In this document: positions 42,422 through 53,274 of the stretch, piece by piece
Layout: each line of letters opens with the position of its first letter
How positions within the stretch are numbered: position 1 is the stretch's first letter
DNA from: Bryobacter aggregatus MPL3
GTDB lineage: Bacteria; Acidobacteriota; Terriglobia; Bryobacterales; Bryobacteraceae
Direction of reading: 5' to 3'
Assembly: GCF_000702445.1 (NCBI RefSeq)
Contig: NZ_JNIF01000004.1
Coordinates: forward strand, 1,054,001 to 1,118,000
Length of the DNA stretch: 64,000 nucleotides
The notes under the pieces: generated by a model
Told to the model about the DNA's origin: nothing
Database searches by the model: none
What the model saw: only the letters and a program-made list of their open reading frames with translations
Made by a program: the position numbers and the translations under genes

Positions 42422-44950
42422 ATGGTGAAATGGCAGAGACCCTTGCCAACAGAACAAGACACAAAATCTGAGGATGCCATCTGGCGCTATGTGCCAGATC
42501 CGGCCTATTGGGATGAGTTGCAGGCCTCGGATGGGGCGATCCGTCCCCATTGGCAGCACTTTACGCAAGCCTTGCGGGAGATGGGGCGTAAAGAGTTCGA
42601 ACGTCGTTGGCTGACGGCACAACAGATGGTGCGCAATCACTCCATCACCTACAACGTGTATGGAGACGCACAGGGTACAGAACGATTGTGGCCGCTCGAC
42701 CCGATTCCACTCATCATTCCCGATGCGGAATGGACGCAGTTGGAGCAGGCGATCGCCCAACGTGCCACCCTGCTCAATCAGATCCTGAATGATTGCTATG
42801 GCCCGCAACGCTTGCTGCACGAGCAGAAGTTGCCGCCCGAACTGGTCTTTGCCAATCCGAACTTCCTGCGCCCTTGCCACGGAATTCCTGTGCCGGGAGA
42901 CATTCGCCTCCATTTTTATGCCGTGGACCTGGCGCGTTCCGCTGATGGCCTCTGGTGGGTGATTGCGGACCGGACACAGGTGCCCTCCGGCGCTGGTTAT
43001 GCGCTGGAGAATCGTCTGGCTGCCGGGCGTACGCTGTCGAATCTCTTCAGCCAGCACTCGGTACGCCCACTCACGAACTTCTTTGCCGCACAGCGGCATG
43101 GCTTGTTTTCACTGGCCGGCGGCAATCGCCGCATGGTGCTGCTGACGCCCGGTCCGTATAACGAAACCTATTTCGAACATTCCTATCTGGCAAAGACCTT
43201 CTCGATCCCGCTGGTGGAAGGTCCGGACCTTACGGTGCGCGATCAGCGAGTTTATCTAAAAACACTGGAAGGTCTGGAGCAAGTGGACCTGATCTTCCGG
43301 AGGCAGGACGACGACTACTGCGACCCGCTTGAGTTGCGTGGCGACTCCTTGCTGGGCGTGCCGGGACTGCTCGGCGCGGTGCGCGCTGGCAATGTCGTGA
43401 TCGCAAACGCGCTCGGCAGCGGACTGATTGAAACGCCGGCACACCGTGCCTTTCTGCCGGGACTTTGCCGTAAGCTGCTCGGAGAAGAGCTGCGGCTCCC
43501 GTCCGTCGCCACCTGGTGGTGCGGCCAACCCTATGAGCGGCGCTTTGTCCTCGAGCACCTGCACGAACTCATCATCAAGCCAACCTTCCCTGGCTTCGGA
43601 CGAAATCCAATCTTCGGCGATCGGCTGAGCGCAGCAGAGCGGGCAGAACTGGCTCGCAAGATCGAGTTGCGTCCTGAGAACTACATCGCGCAAGAGCTCG
43701 TGTCACTCTCCACCGCACCGGTGTGGACCGAGGATGGCCTGAGCTCACGGCATATTATGATGCGCGCTTATGCGACCTGGGACGGAGAGCGCTATGCTGT
43801 GATGCCCGGAGGCATGACCCGCGTGTCAAACTCCACTACCTCTTTGATCGTATCGATGCAGCACGGGGGCGGGAGCAAGGACACCTGGGTGTTGGGGCGT
43901 CCGGAACCCTCGCAGTTTGCTCGCATTGCATTTGATCCGGAAGAGAGTGTACAGCCCCACATTAGCGGCGATCTGCCAAGCCGGGTGGCAGACAATCTGT
44001 TCTGGCTCGGCCGTTATACGGAGCGTGTCGAAGCGTTAATTCGTCTGCTCCGCAGCGTATTGCCTGCCCTGGCCGGCGAAGAGGAAATTTCGCACGATAT
44101 CTCACTCGATGCCACCGTGCGATTGTTGGTTGGGTATCAGTATTTGCCCAAGTCCGTACTCACCGCGCCCATCGGCGAACAATTGCATCAGCTCGAAGCG
44201 ATGCTGACAGGGATGATCTATGACCTGGCCGGGATGTCGAGCCTGGGATGGAATCTCAAGCAAATTCGCCGCTCGGCCTGGCCGCTCAAGGAACGGCTTT
44301 CGAGCGATACCTGGCGCGTGCTGCAACAACTGGAATCGGAAGCAAGCCGGCCCTCCAATCCCTTTGTGCAGAAGCGGCCCGCTTCATTACAAATCCACCT
44401 CGATCAAGCGATTACCTCGCTGTCGGCCTTTGCCGGCCTACTCTCGGACTCAACCACCCGTGGTCATGGCTGGCGGTTTCTTGAGATCGGACGGCGGCTG
44501 GAGCGTGCGCTGCAAATGATCGAATTGCTCCGGCATGGCATGACTCTTGGCAGTTCCTCGCGATCGAGCCTCGATCTGGTGCTGCAGACTGCCGACAGCT
44601 CCATCACCTATCGCTCACGTTACCTGACCGCCCTTCGCCCCAACTATGTTCTCGACCTCCTGCTGATTGACGAAACCAACCCACATGCGATCGGCTTCCA
44701 ATTGGCCAGTCTGGTGGAGCTGACCCAACGGCTTCCGCGCCAGGAAGCAGGCGACCGGCTCAGTGCGGAACGCCGCCTGGCTCTGAAGGCTCAGACCGCA
44801 GTGCGGCTGGCAAACACACAGGACTTTCTACAGATGCCCGTGCTCGCACAGTTTCTCGATACGCTGCGGCGGGATCTCTTTGATCTCTCCGAAGCACTGA
44901 CCGGCCGCTACCTGACGCATATCATGCCTTCACGGCTCACTCCGGTATAA
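42422..44950 (+). CDS. Circularly permuted ATP-grasp and alpha-E domain fusion
   Basis: About 842 residues. Residues 1-480 are a circularly permuted ATP-grasp type 2 domain (DUF404/DUF407): HSITYNVYGDAQGTERLWPLDPIPLII, LWWVIADRTQVPSGAGYALENRL, a VDLIFRRQDDDYCDPLELRGDS block and the IIKPTFPGFGRNPIFG ATP-binding loop. Residues about 520-840 are alpha-E (DUF403): SRVADNLFWLGRYTERVEALIRLLRSVL and HGWRFLEIGRRLERALQMIE. In many bacteria these are two genes; here they are one polypeptide. Comparative analyses (recalled) predict such proteins form peptide or amide bonds with a transglutaminase partner. The transglutaminase starts four bases after it. No chemistry has been shown. Confidence 0.92.
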   Translation: MVKWQRPLPTEQDTKSEDAIWRYVPDPAYWDELQASDGAIRPHWQHFTQALREMGRKEFERRWLTAQQMVRNHSITYNVYGDAQGTERLWPLDPIPLIIPDAEWTQLEQAIAQRATLLNQILNDCYGPQRLLHEQKLPPELVFANPNFLRPCHGIPVPGDIRLHFYAVDLARSADGLWWVIADRTQVPSGAGYALENRLAAGRTLSNLFSQHSVRPLTNFFAAQRHGLFSLAGGNRRMVLLTPGPYNETYFEHSYLAKTFSIPLVEGPDLTVRDQRVYLKTLEGLEQVDLIFRRQDDDYCDPLELRGDSLLGVPGLLGAVRAGNVVIANALGSGLIETPAHRAFLPGLCRKLLGEELRLPSVATWWCGQPYERRFVLEHLHELIIKPTFPGFGRNPIFGDRLSAAERAELARKIELRPENYIAQELVSLSTAPVWTEDGLSSRHIMMRAYATWDGERYAVMPGGMTRVSNSTTSLIVSMQHGGGSKDTWVLGRPEPSQFARIAFDPEESVQPHISGDLPSRVADNLFWLGRYTERVEALIRLLRSVLPALAGEEEISHDISLDATVRLLVGYQYLPKSVLTAPIGEQLHQLEAMLTGMIYDLAGMSSLGWNLKQIRRSAWPLKERLSSDTWRVLQQLESEASRPSNPFVQKRPASLQIHLDQAITSLSAFAGLLSDSTTRGHGWRFLEIGRRLERALQMIELLRHGMTLGSSSRSSLDLVLQTADSSITYRSRYLTALRPNYVLDLLLIDETNPHAIGFQLASLVELTQRLPRQEAGDRLSAERRLALKAQTAVRLANTQDFLQMPVLAQFLDTLRRDLFDLSEALTGRYLTHIMPSRLTPV

Positions 44951-44954
44951 CGCC

Positions 44955-45773
44955 ATGCTTTATCGCGCCATCCATACCACCAGCTACAGTTACGAAGGTC
45001 CGGTTTCGCATTGCCTGAGCGAAGCGAGACTGACGCCACGCATCCTCCCGAACCAGCAGTTGCGCGACTGGAATCTGACGGTGAGTCCGGCGCCCCGCGC
45101 GATCCTGTCCCGCAAGGACTATTTTGGCAACGACGTCAGCTCCTTTGCGGTCCTCGAGCCGCACAACAAGTTCATCGTGAGCGCAGAGAGCCTGGTGGAG
45201 GTGTTACCGCGGGAATCGACGCTTGGATTCTCGCCGCGTTGGGACGACATGCTGCAAGCGAATGCCTTTATCTGGCCCTCTCCGTATGTGCCCTGGCTCG
45301 AGGATCTGGCCGAGTATGCAAAGCCCGCTCTGCAACAAGGACATTCGCTGGCGTCTTCTGCCGAGGCCTTGATGCGCCAGATCTATCGTGACTTTGCCTA
45401 TGAACCGAAGGCGACCGCAATCGAGACGCCGCTGGCAGAGGTGCTCGAAAAGCGGCAAGGCGTCTGTCAGGATTACGCGCACGTCATGATTGGCGCGCTG
45501 CGAGCTCATCGCATCGCCGCCCGGTATGTGAGCGGCTATCTGCGTGGCGATGCCGAGTTCCAGGGAGCCCAGGCGTCGCATGCCTGGGTGTCAGTTTTTG
45601 TCCCCGAACAAGGTTGGATCGACTTCGACCCCACCAACAATGTTCTGCCAGGGACAGGCCATCTGACCATTGCCTGGGGACGCGACTACGGGGACGTCAC
45701 CCCCGTCAAAGGCATCACAATTGGCGGCGGCGAGCACACGCTCGAGGTGGATGTCCGCGTGACGCCCGCCTGA
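44955..45773 (+). CDS. Transglutaminase-like protein, partner of the ATP-grasp/alpha-E fusion
   Basis: 272 residues, with a bacterial transglutaminase-like N-terminal beta domain (about 1-90) and a transglutaminase-like core. The triad is Cys171 (RQGVCQDYAHVMIGALR), His209 (ASHAWVSV) and Asp224 (IDFDPTNN). It would cleave or ligate amide bonds as a thiol enzyme. No signal peptide is visible. This enzyme is the standard neighbour of DUF404/407 and DUF403 proteins, supporting a common pathway, probably peptide synthesis or tagging. It starts four bases after the fusion gene's stop and almost touches the convergent gene at 45777. Confidence 0.93.
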   Translation: MLYRAIHTTSYSYEGPVSHCLSEARLTPRILPNQQLRDWNLTVSPAPRAILSRKDYFGNDVSSFAVLEPHNKFIVSAESLVEVLPRESTLGFSPRWDDMLQANAFIWPSPYVPWLEDLAEYAKPALQQGHSLASSAEALMRQIYRDFAYEPKATAIETPLAEVLEKRQGVCQDYAHVMIGALRAHRIAARYVSGYLRGDAEFQGAQASHAWVSVFVPEQGWIDFDPTNNVLPGTGHLTIAWGRDYGDVTPVKGITIGGGEHTLEVDVRVTPA

Positions 45774-45776
45774 GGC

Positions 45777-47453
45777 TTAGCGTCCGACGATGATCGTCGC
45801 CGCATTGCTATTGCTACTGCCAACCTTCACCTGCAGCGGATGTTCCCCTGCCGGAAGCTCCGGAATCTGCACATTGATCTGGAAGACCCCGATCAGCCCC
45901 GGAGTGAGTCCGGCAAAGTAAAGCTTTGCGGGAACGCCTCCGATGCTCACCGAGACAGGGGCCTGGGGAATCGAGAGAGGCGCCAGCGGAGCAGACATAC
46001 CAGTTGGAACAGGATTGTCCAACACCCCCTGGCCGGTCAAATAACCCGTGATATAGGTGCCGACCTTCGCCGGATTCGTCGCGCCATTCAGGCTGTAATC
46101 TTCGTTCTGGACAAGGGCGCGGGTGCTATTGGGATTGAGGAAGATTCCTGGCGCGCTGGCCTGGATCGGGATCACCGTCGCCTTCCCTGCAACTCCATTC
46201 GTGGTGACCACCACGGTCGCATTCCCTACCTCAATTTCATAGGGCATCTGCGCGTTGATCTGTCCTTCACTGACGTAGAACAACGGCGCGGCCACTCCGT
46301 TCACCTCAACCTTCACTCCACCCGCTGTGGTGGGAAGCGGGATTCCCGAAGGCGCAACCGTTTCCGTCGCCAGGCGAATTCCATAGATCGAAAACAACGA
46401 ACCCGGGGCTATCTGTGTGGATGGGGCGCTCGCCGAATTCACAATGCCGCCCACCGAGGTGACCGGCTGGTTTGATGTGATCGCCATCGTGACCGGAACC
46501 ACCACCGGCGAATTGGATACGCCGAAAGAGGTGATCACGATCGAGGACGAATAGTTCCCAGCCGCCAGTCCAGCGGGATTGGCGCGAATTTCGATCGTCG
46601 CCGGGGCGGTGGCCGCGCCCGGTGTGACACTCAGCCAGGAGGCGCCCGACAAGGGGGCAACGGTAAAGCCAATCGCTGGAACATTGCTTCCGACAATGAG
46701 CGTTTGGGCAAAAGGCAGCGAGGACGAACTCTCAAAGCTGAACACAACCGGATTCGTCGAAACAATCAGCGTCTGGACCGGACTGACAGTGAGGGTCACT
46801 GTCACCGTCATCGAACCATTGATCGTGCCCGGCGCCGTGACCAGAATCGTGCCGACATAGCTGCCCGCTGCGAGTCCGGTTGGGTTGACGGCAACCTGGA
46901 TGGTCGCTGGTGTGACGCCGCTGCTTGGAGCAACAGAAAGCCAGTTTCCATTGCTGCTGACGACGGCCGTGAAGTCGAGTGGGGAGGAGTTGGTGCCCAC
47001 CACAAGCTGCTGCGGCAGGGGCAAAGCCGTACCAAGACGATGAGAGAAATTCAGCGAAGTCGGTGCAACGCTGAGGGTGTGGCCCACCAGTACGGTGAGA
47101 TTCACTCGAAGGAGTTGCGGGTTATTCAATGCGCCTTGCGCAAAGATCGTAATGAATCCCTCGTAGGTGCCTGGTTCGAGCCTCCCAGGATCGACACTCG
47201 CCGATAAAATTCCAGGAGTGGTTCCAGTATTGGTGCCCAATCGAAGCCAATCCCCGGAACTTGTCGCCGTCGCGCTATAGCTCAGCGGAGTGCCATCACT
47301 CTGAATCTGCACCACCTGGGCGGGAGGGAGACTTCCCCCTCGCTGATAAAAGAAGCTTAATGGCGCGGATTGCACCAGAAGGGAAGCAGCGTTGGCATGA
47401 GCGAAAGGAAAGAGAAAAATTAGAGAAAATAAACCCGGCAGCAGTCTGGACAC
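45777..47453 (-). CDS. Secreted BACON-like repeat protein with Solibacter-type C-terminal domain
   Basis: 558 residues, GTG start, signal peptide FSLIFLFPFAHANA. Three BACON-like beta-sandwich repeats follow (about 25-125, 127-220, 222-320). Each contains a W-L-S/R core such as SGDWLRLG, NGNWLSVAPSSGVTP and ASWLSVTPG, and ends in a strand with VPxTxxxAGxYxGxIxI. From about 330 the chain matches the TIGR03437 domain found in Solibacter: APGSLFSIYGIRLA, GGVKVEVNGVAAPLFYVSEGQINAQMPYE, GQGVLDNPVPTGM and IPELPAGEHPLQVKVG. The domains suggest an extracellular, possibly glycan- or surface-bound protein. It is divergent from the DUF1592 gene with 69 bases between. Confidence 0.9.
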   Translation of the reverse strand: MSRLLPGLFSLIFLFPFAHANAASLLVQSAPLSFFYQRGGSLPPAQVVQIQSDGTPLSYSATATSSGDWLRLGTNTGTTPGILSASVDPGRLEPGTYEGFITIFAQGALNNPQLLRVNLTVLVGHTLSVAPTSLNFSHRLGTALPLPQQLVVGTNSSPLDFTAVVSSNGNWLSVAPSSGVTPATIQVAVNPTGLAAGSYVGTILVTAPGTINGSMTVTVTLTVSPVQTLIVSTNPVVFSFESSSSLPFAQTLIVGSNVPAIGFTVAPLSGASWLSVTPGAATAPATIEIRANPAGLAAGNYSSSIVITSFGVSNSPVVVPVTMAITSNQPVTSVGGIVNSASAPSTQIAPGSLFSIYGIRLATETVAPSGIPLPTTAGGVKVEVNGVAAPLFYVSEGQINAQMPYEIEVGNATVVVTTNGVAGKATVIPIQASAPGIFLNPNSTRALVQNEDYSLNGATNPAKVGTYITGYLTGQGVLDNPVPTGMSAPLAPLSIPQAPVSVSIGGVPAKLYFAGLTPGLIGVFQINVQIPELPAGEHPLQVKVGSSNSNAATIIVGR

Positions 47454-47522
47454 TGTCCTACATGATAGACCCCTATATTCTTGCAGTGCAAAGTGATAGA
47501 GTTGGCACCATCAATACTTAGG

Positions 47523-50500
47523 ATGCTTAATCTAAAAAACATCTCTAGGGTTCTCCGGTATAGCTCTCTGTTGCTTCCACTTGCACTCCCAGCTGCAAAT
47601 GAATCCGCCGCCAGTCCCGTTGCACCCCCACTTTTGAAGCAATACTGCACCCAATGCCATGGCAAGGCTTCGATGGGTGGGATCAGCATCGAGAAGATGA
47701 CCACCATTGGAGACCACTTTCAGCAATGGCAGAAAGTGGCGACGGCACTCGAGCAAAAGCAGATGCCGCCGGCCAAGATGCCTCAGCCGAGCGAAGCGGA
47801 CCGAAAGCAGACCGTGGCCTGGATCCGGGCCCGGCTGGACGAGTATGCCACCAAGCACGCCGGTGACCCCGGCCGGGTGACCGTGCGGCGTCTGACCAGT
47901 GCGGAATACGGGTATACGGTCAAAGACCTGACGGGCATGGACGTCAAGGTGGATGGCGATTTCGTCAGCGACTCCGTGGGCGGAGAAGGCTTTACAAATT
48001 TCGGTGATGTCCAGTTCATGCAGGATGCTTATCTGGAGCGCTATCTGCATAGTGCAAAGACTCTCTCAGAACACGCGGTGATCGGGTCCGGACCGCTCGA
48101 CTTCTTTGTTGATCCCGGCAAGAGCGGCTTCGAGATCTCGGCAATCACGCGAATTCAGGAAATTTACGAAAAGAATGGATTTCGCGCCGTCTCCGGCGAG
48201 GGCGGAAAGCCTTACGGTCTCGAACGGGTTTCCAAAGCTGTTTATGCCGCTTGGCGTTACCAGCATCGTCGCGAACTGGGGCAACCACGCGCCACGATTG
48301 CGGAGATTGCGAAAAGCGAAGGAAGTAGCCCACGATTTGTGGAGCACCTGCTGCAGGTCTTGAATCAACCGAATCCGATTTATCCGACTTCGGTCGTGGT
48401 GGCGGAATGGAAGAAGATGCCTGCCGCTCGCGCGGGAGAAAAGGCAGCCCGCGCTGGAAGCGTGCAGGTGCAGCAATCGATCGTGAATTGGGTGCGTTGG
48501 ATCTTTGCCGCCGGAGAAGCGGCAGAAGGTGGGCAAGGCGATGAACGCGCGCTGTCTCTTGATGACGAGACACTTGCCGTCAAGGCCAAGCATCACTTCA
48601 AGTTCGCCTCACGGCTCCGCGCCGGAAAACCGATTCGCGTATTTCTCTCCACCGCTTCGGCAAACCCGTCAGCCAAAGAGAAGCCGACCGTGATCTGGCG
48701 AAATGGCGTGGTGCGTTATCGCAATGAGAAAACTCCGTTTGGAGCCAGCATTCCGGTGCCTGAGGTGACCGAGCGGACGGTGACTGAAGATGGCGTCATT
48801 GCGCTCGATTTCAAGGTGCCGGAAGACGCCACAACGATGGACTTCCAGGTGGATGTCGAACTGCTGCCTTCAGCAAGTGGGGATACGATCGCACGTGCTG
48901 TGTTGTCCGATCGCGAAGAGGCCTCGAAAGGCCGTCCCGTTTCTGTTCTGCTCGGCGACGCCAAGAGCCAGGCCTACCAGACCTGGAAATCGAATGTCCT
49001 CGCCTTTGGCGCCATACTGCCGCAGAACTCACAAGGAGAAGCGACACCGGCGGATAAGGATCCCATTCCAGCTCCCTGGAACAATACCTACAATCAACCG
49101 GAACGCGATCTCTATCATCAGAAGCTCAAGTACTACCGCACAGACAAGTTCCTCTACGAGAAGATTCTCGACGATGCTTCCCGGGTCCGTTTGGACCAGG
49201 CCTGGCATGACCTCTATGTGGCGTATGAGTACCACGACCAGTTCCTGATCTTCCTGGACACCAAGTACAAACTGGGTCTCAAGGGCAAGCCGATGGCAAA
49301 GCTGACGCCGGCTGAAATCGATGCCATGCCGGAAGAAGCCCGCAAGTATGTCGCTCCGCTGAAGAAGGAATATGATGCGGCCTATCGTGCGCAATTGCTG
49401 GCGGAACCGGGGCATCTGGAACAGGTACTCCAGTTTGCAGCCAAAGCGTGGCGGCATCCACTGAGCCCCGCCGAGAGCGCAGGCCTGCGCTCCTTCTACA
49501 AACGGCAACGGGAAGTATTGAAGGCCGATCATGTGAAGGCAACCCGTGCCGTGCTAGCTCGCATTCTGGTGGCGCCCGCGTTCCTCTATCGTGTGGAAGA
49601 GCCGGTACAGTCCGCATCTGCGCAGCCCCTCAACAACTGGGAACTCGCCAGCCGCTTGAGCTACTTCCTCTGGGCTTCCCTGCCCGACGACGAATTGCGC
49701 CGCGCCGCAGCTGCGGGAGAACTGTCCCAGACTGCTGGAATCGAGAAGCAGACTCGCAGGATGTTGGCCGATCCGAAGGCTCGCCGCCTGTCAATCGAGC
49801 TCTTTGGACAATGGCTCGGCTTTTATCGCTTTGATCAATATCGTGGCGTCGATACCGGCCGCTTCCCGGAGTTCACCGAGGAAATCAAGGCTTCGATGTA
49901 CGACGAGTCTGTCTCCTTTTTTGAACACATCATTCGGAAGAACCGGCCGGTACGCGAAGTGATCGATGCAAACTATACCTTCCTGAACCAGGCACTGGCA
50001 AAGCATTATGGCGTGAAAGCGGAGATCGCCTCCCCCGGACCGGTTGTCCAGGTGGATGGCGCCAACGGCTTCCAGCGCGGTGGAGTTCTGCGATTGGGCA
50101 CTGTCTTGACGGTGACCTCCGCACCGCTGCGCACCAGCCCGGTCAAGCGTGGCGATTGGCTGCTGCGCCGCATCCTCGGCACACCAACTCCCCCGCCCCC
50201 GGCCGATGCAGGTTCAATCCCGGCAGACGACAAGGCCTTTGGCGGCATGTCCGTCAAGGAGAGATTAACCGCACACAAGCGCAATGCCACTTGCGCCGGT
50301 TGCCATTCGAGAATCGATCCGTTGGGCTTCCCGCTCGAAAAGTACGATCCGGTAGGCCGGACACGCGAGCTCTACGCGGACGGAAAACCGATCGAAGATA
50401 CAACAGAGATGGCAGACAAGACGGAAGTTGCTGGAGTCGATGGTCTGGTGAAGTATCTCGATACGCAGCGGGACCAGGTGATGCGCACGATGTCGCAAAA

Positions 50501-50708
50501 GATCATCGGCTATGCACTGGGCCGCACAGTGTTGGCCTCCGACGAATTGTTGGTGCGGAAAATGGTGCAGGCGGGCGGTGACGCCAGCTTTGCCCAGTTG
50601 GCAATTGACGTAGTTACCAGTAAGCAATTCCGCTATAAGCGGGAGATGGAAGGAAGCAATGAACCGAATCAAACGAGATCTGTCGCATCAGCCAAAGTCA
50701 CGCCGTAA
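47523..50708 (+). CDS. DUF1592-type multidomain cytochrome-like protein, long form
   Basis: About 1061 residues, exported (signal around [14 protein letters not shown]). The heme site is QYCTQCHG in the N-terminal cytochrome domain. The DUF1587 and later modules follow ([62 protein letters not shown]). Compared with the copy at 35975-38263 it carries an extra 300 residues, about 200-500. These contain a [23 protein letters not shown] segment resembling a helix-turn-helix and a beta region. The insertion is known from larger members of the family. The ATG at 47523 is preferred over an upstream TTG at 47481. DUF1552 starts inside its last codons. Confidence 0.92.
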   Translation: MLNLKNISRVLRYSSLLLPLALPAANESAASPVAPPLLKQYCTQCHGKASMGGISIEKMTTIGDHFQQWQKVATALEQKQMPPAKMPQPSEADRKQTVAWIRARLDEYATKHAGDPGRVTVRRLTSAEYGYTVKDLTGMDVKVDGDFVSDSVGGEGFTNFGDVQFMQDAYLERYLHSAKTLSEHAVIGSGPLDFFVDPGKSGFEISAITRIQEIYEKNGFRAVSGEGGKPYGLERVSKAVYAAWRYQHRRELGQPRATIAEIAKSEGSSPRFVEHLLQVLNQPNPIYPTSVVVAEWKKMPAARAGEKAARAGSVQVQQSIVNWVRWIFAAGEAAEGGQGDERALSLDDETLAVKAKHHFKFASRLRAGKPIRVFLSTASANPSAKEKPTVIWRNGVVRYRNEKTPFGASIPVPEVTERTVTEDGVIALDFKVPEDATTMDFQVDVELLPSASGDTIARAVLSDREEASKGRPVSVLLGDAKSQAYQTWKSNVLAFGAILPQNSQGEATPADKDPIPAPWNNTYNQPERDLYHQKLKYYRTDKFLYEKILDDASRVRLDQAWHDLYVAYEYHDQFLIFLDTKYKLGLKGKPMAKLTPAEIDAMPEEARKYVAPLKKEYDAAYRAQLLAEPGHLEQVLQFAAKAWRHPLSPAESAGLRSFYKRQREVLKADHVKATRAVLARILVAPAFLYRVEEPVQSASAQPLNNWELASRLSYFLWASLPDDELRRAAAAGELSQTAGIEKQTRRMLADPKARRLSIELFGQWLGFYRFDQYRGVDTGRFPEFTEEIKASMYDESVSFFEHIIRKNRPVREVIDANYTFLNQALAKHYGVKAEIASPGPVVQVDGANGFQRGGVLRLGTVLTVTSAPLRTSPVKRGDWLLRRILGTPTPPPPADAGSIPADDKAFGGMSVKERLTAHKRNATCAGCHSRIDPLGFPLEKYDPVGRTRELYADGKPIEDTTEMADKTEVAGVDGLVKYLDTQRDQVMRTMSQKIIGYALGRTVLASDELLVRKMVQAGGDASFAQLAIDVVTSKQFRYKREMEGSNEPNQTRSVASAKVTP

Positions 50709-52005
50709 TTTTCTCCGGGGAGCTGGAGTCGCTCTTGCCCTTCCCTGGATGGAATCGCTGCCGGTGTTTGCGGCGGGCCCGAAAGATCGTCCGCCGGTCC
50801 GCTTTGCTTGCATCTATTTTTCCAATGGCGTAGAACCGATCCATTGGTTTGCCAAGGGCGAAGGCTCGTCGATGGAGTTGGGCCCCGCCTTGCAAGCGAT
50901 GATGCCCCATCGCGAAGACATGAACTTCGTACGGGGGCTGTACAACCAGCAGGCATTTGTCTCGACCAGCCCACATCTGGGCCGCATGCCGAATACGCTT
51001 TCGGGCGCCAAGGTCAGTCTGGACCCGGCTGATATTCGGGTTGGAACCACTTTCGATCAGGTGCTGTCGCAGCAGATCGGAAGCCAGACCGCGGTGCCGA
51101 GCCTGGTGTTGGGCATCGAACCGAATGAGCTGCGTCTCGAAGACGGCTTGTCGATGATCTATGGCTCGTGCTTATCCTGGGCAACGAGTACGAAACCGGC
51201 CACGAAGGAAATCTATCCGGCCCGCACCTTTGATCTCCTGGTGGGGGATGGCAGCGGACGGCAGTTGGACCGTAGCATTCTCGATGAGGTACTGCAGGAA
51301 GCACATGGTCTCGAACCGAAGATCAGCCGCAATGACAAACAGAAGTTAGGCGAGTATCTGGAATCGATTCGGGACATCGAGAAACGCATTGAGCGAGCCT
51401 CGAAGGAAGAACGGCTGGAAGGCTGGCGTCCCACGCTGACCAAACCGAATATGCCCCGTCCGGCAGACGGCCTGCCGCAGGATGTTCCGGCGCACATGAA
51501 GTTGATGATGGACCTGACCGTGTTGGCATTCCAGATGGACAAGACGCGTGTCGCCACCTGCATGTTGAACAACGATCTGTCGCAGATGAACTTCAAGTTC
51601 CTCGAAGGGGTCAAGGGCGCCCTGCATCTGGATCTCACTCACAACGGCAAGGCTCCCGCCGCCGAGGCGATGTATCTGAAGACGAATCAGTTCCACATCG
51701 CTCAGTTTGCTTATCTGGTGGACCGGATGAAGAAGATCGACGAAGGCGGCCAATCGCTGCTCGACAGCTCGATGCTGATGCTCTGCTCCAACCTCTTTGA
51801 CGGTGACACTCATAGCGCCGATCAGATGCCGATTCTCCTTGCGGGCAAGGGCGGCGGCTCACTGAAGACTGGCCGCGTACTCGACTATCTCGACAAGGAA
51901 AACGACCAGCGCCGTGCTTGCAGCCTCTACCTCTCGCTGATGGACCGGATGGGCGTCAAGCTCGACAAATTTGGCGATAGCGACAAGCGCCTGACCAACC
52001 TCTAA
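50659..52005 (+). CDS. DUF1552 family protein, Tat-exported (second copy)
   Basis: 448 residues. [23 protein letters not shown] is a twin-arginine signal. The body has [66 protein letters not shown] and [11 protein letters not shown] near the end, all corresponding to DUF1552. It overlaps the preceding gene by 50 bases in another frame, with GGAAG before its own ATG. The two are surely one unit, as in the reverse-strand copy at 34647-38263. Sequence divergence between the copies is considerable, so they are not a recent duplication. Confidence 0.93.
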   Translation: MNRIKRDLSHQPKSRRNFLRGAGVALALPWMESLPVFAAGPKDRPPVRFACIYFSNGVEPIHWFAKGEGSSMELGPALQAMMPHREDMNFVRGLYNQQAFVSTSPHLGRMPNTLSGAKVSLDPADIRVGTTFDQVLSQQIGSQTAVPSLVLGIEPNELRLEDGLSMIYGSCLSWATSTKPATKEIYPARTFDLLVGDGSGRQLDRSILDEVLQEAHGLEPKISRNDKQKLGEYLESIRDIEKRIERASKEERLEGWRPTLTKPNMPRPADGLPQDVPAHMKLMMDLTVLAFQMDKTRVATCMLNNDLSQMNFKFLEGVKGALHLDLTHNGKAPAAEAMYLKTNQFHIAQFAYLVDRMKKIDEGGQSLLDSSMLMLCSNLFDGDTHSADQMPILLAGKGGGSLKTGRVLDYLDKENDQRRACSLYLSLMDRMGVKLDKFGDSDKRLTNL

Positions 52006-52012
52006 CCCACCT

Positions 52013-52046
52013 CACCGCGGCGCTGGAAGCTTCCGGCGCCGCGGTG
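52013..52046. terminator. Long GC-rich hairpin after the DUF1552 gene
   Basis: CACCGCGGCGC (52013-52023) pairs perfectly with GCGCCGCGGTG (52036-52046), and the loop itself contains GGAAGCTTCC, which extends the helix. It starts 8 bases after the stop. No T-run follows it, so it may terminate inefficiently or stabilise the transcript end. The next gene starts 35 bases further on. Confidence 0.5.
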
Positions 52047-52080
52047 GCATGATACACTTTCGCTTCCCCTCATTCTTCAT

Positions 52081-53241
52081 ATGCGTAAACTCTCGCTCTC
52101 TTTTTCCTTAGCCCTGGCCCTTTCTGCCGCTGACCAGAAGGTCCAATTGCCGGCTCCCTTCGCTACTCCGTCGGCAACGAATCCTCCCAAGTTGATCCCC
52201 CAGCCGGAAGGCCGCAAACTCAACGCTCCGGCCGGTTTTACCGTGGAAGAGTATGCCAGCGGCTTCTCCAAACCGCGCATTTTGCTGGAGGTCGCTCCTG
52301 GCACGGTGCTGGTTTCAGAAAGCACAGCCAAGGGAAGTGTGATCGCACTGACCAACAACGGCAAAGATCACAAGGCGATCCTGACCGATCTCGATCGGCC
52401 CTTTACGCTCGCCGTCTTCAAGGGGTATCTGTATGTCTCTGAAGCCGAATCGATCAAGCGCTATCCCTTCGATGCAAAGAAGCTCAGCGTCGGTCCGGGC
52501 CAAGAGATCATTTCGCTGAAGGGCTATGGCAAGGGCCATTGGACGCGTTCGATTGCCTTCGATGAAAAGGCAAACAAGATTCTGGTTGGCGTGGGTTCCG
52601 GATCGAATGTCGACACCGGCGATCCGAAAGATCGCGCCGCCATCAACTCGTACAATCTGGACGGCAGCGGCCACGAAATCTTTGCAAGCGGCTTGCGCAA
52701 TCCTGTCTCACTCCGCAAGAATCCTGTTACCGGCAAGTTCTGGGTGTCCGTACAGGAACGCGATGGACTGGGCGACGATCTGGTTCCGGACTTTCTCACC
52801 GAAGTGAAGCCCGGCGCTTTCTACGGCTGGCCCTACGCATATATCGGCCAGAATGAAGAGCCGCGCCATAAGGGCGAAGCACCTGAAATGGTGAAGAAGT
52901 CAGTGGAGCCGGATCTGGTGATCGGCGCTCACGTCTCCGCGATGGACTTCCTTTTCTATACCGGCAAGCAGTTCCCGGCAAAGTACAAGAACGGGATCTT
53001 CCTGGCAGAGCGCGGCTCGGGCAATCGCGCCACCCGCGTCGGCTACAAGATCGTATTCTTCCCCTTTCAGAATGGCAAGCCCGCAGGCCCGGCAGAAGAC
53101 TTTGTCAGCGGCTGGATGCTCGACGCGAAAGAGCGCGAGGTCTGGGGACGGCCCGTGGGCTTGGCCCAATTGAGCGACGGAAGCCTTTTGGTGTCCGAAG
53201 ATGGCAACAACAAAATCTGGCGAATCCGTTTCGGAAAATAG
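52081..53241 (+). CDS. Secreted PQQ-type sugar dehydrogenase-like beta-propeller protein
   Basis: 386 residues, signal peptide RKLSLSFSLALALSA. The mature part resembles the glucose/sorbosone dehydrogenase propeller family: FTVEEYASGFSKPRILLEVAPGTVLVSE, HWTRSIAFDEKANKILVGVGSGSN, FASGLRNPVSL, PGAFYGWPYAYIG and QLSDGSLLVSEDGNNKIWRI. Blade motifs GLRNP and FYGWP are typical. PQQ-binding residues cannot be confirmed by eye, so the cofactor is an inference from family. It follows the DUF1592/DUF1552 pair and may act with it at the surface as an electron donor, but no operon link is shown: a hairpin separates them. Confidence 0.85.
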   Translation: MRKLSLSFSLALALSAADQKVQLPAPFATPSATNPPKLIPQPEGRKLNAPAGFTVEEYASGFSKPRILLEVAPGTVLVSESTAKGSVIALTNNGKDHKAILTDLDRPFTLAVFKGYLYVSEAESIKRYPFDAKKLSVGPGQEIISLKGYGKGHWTRSIAFDEKANKILVGVGSGSNVDTGDPKDRAAINSYNLDGSGHEIFASGLRNPVSLRKNPVTGKFWVSVQERDGLGDDLVPDFLTEVKPGAFYGWPYAYIGQNEEPRHKGEAPEMVKKSVEPDLVIGAHVSAMDFLFYTGKQFPAKYKNGIFLAERGSGNRATRVGYKIVFFPFQNGKPAGPAEDFVSGWMLDAKEREVWGRPVGLAQLSDGSLLVSEDGNNKIWRIRFGK

Positions 53242-53243
53242 TT

Positions 53244-53259
53244 GTAAACTATAGTTAAC
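53244..53259. promoter_or_regulatory. Palindromic candidate operator upstream of the NRAMP gene
   Basis: GTAAACTATAGTTAAC is an imperfect 16-base palindrome with the perfect core AACTATAGTT (53247-53256). It ends 15 bases before the NRAMP start at 53275. Its position would block transcription if bound. Metal regulators of the MntR/DtxR or Fur type use AT-rich palindromes near manganese or iron transporters, so such a site is plausible. The specific regulator is not identified. Confidence 0.45.
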
Positions 53260-53274
53260 TCGTAAGAGCTACCT

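Noticed and set aside
47523-50708. Possible helix-turn-helix inside the long DUF1592 protein (ATIAEIA segment)
   Set aside because: The protein is exported and the segment is part of an insertion seen in long family members, so DNA binding is unlikely.
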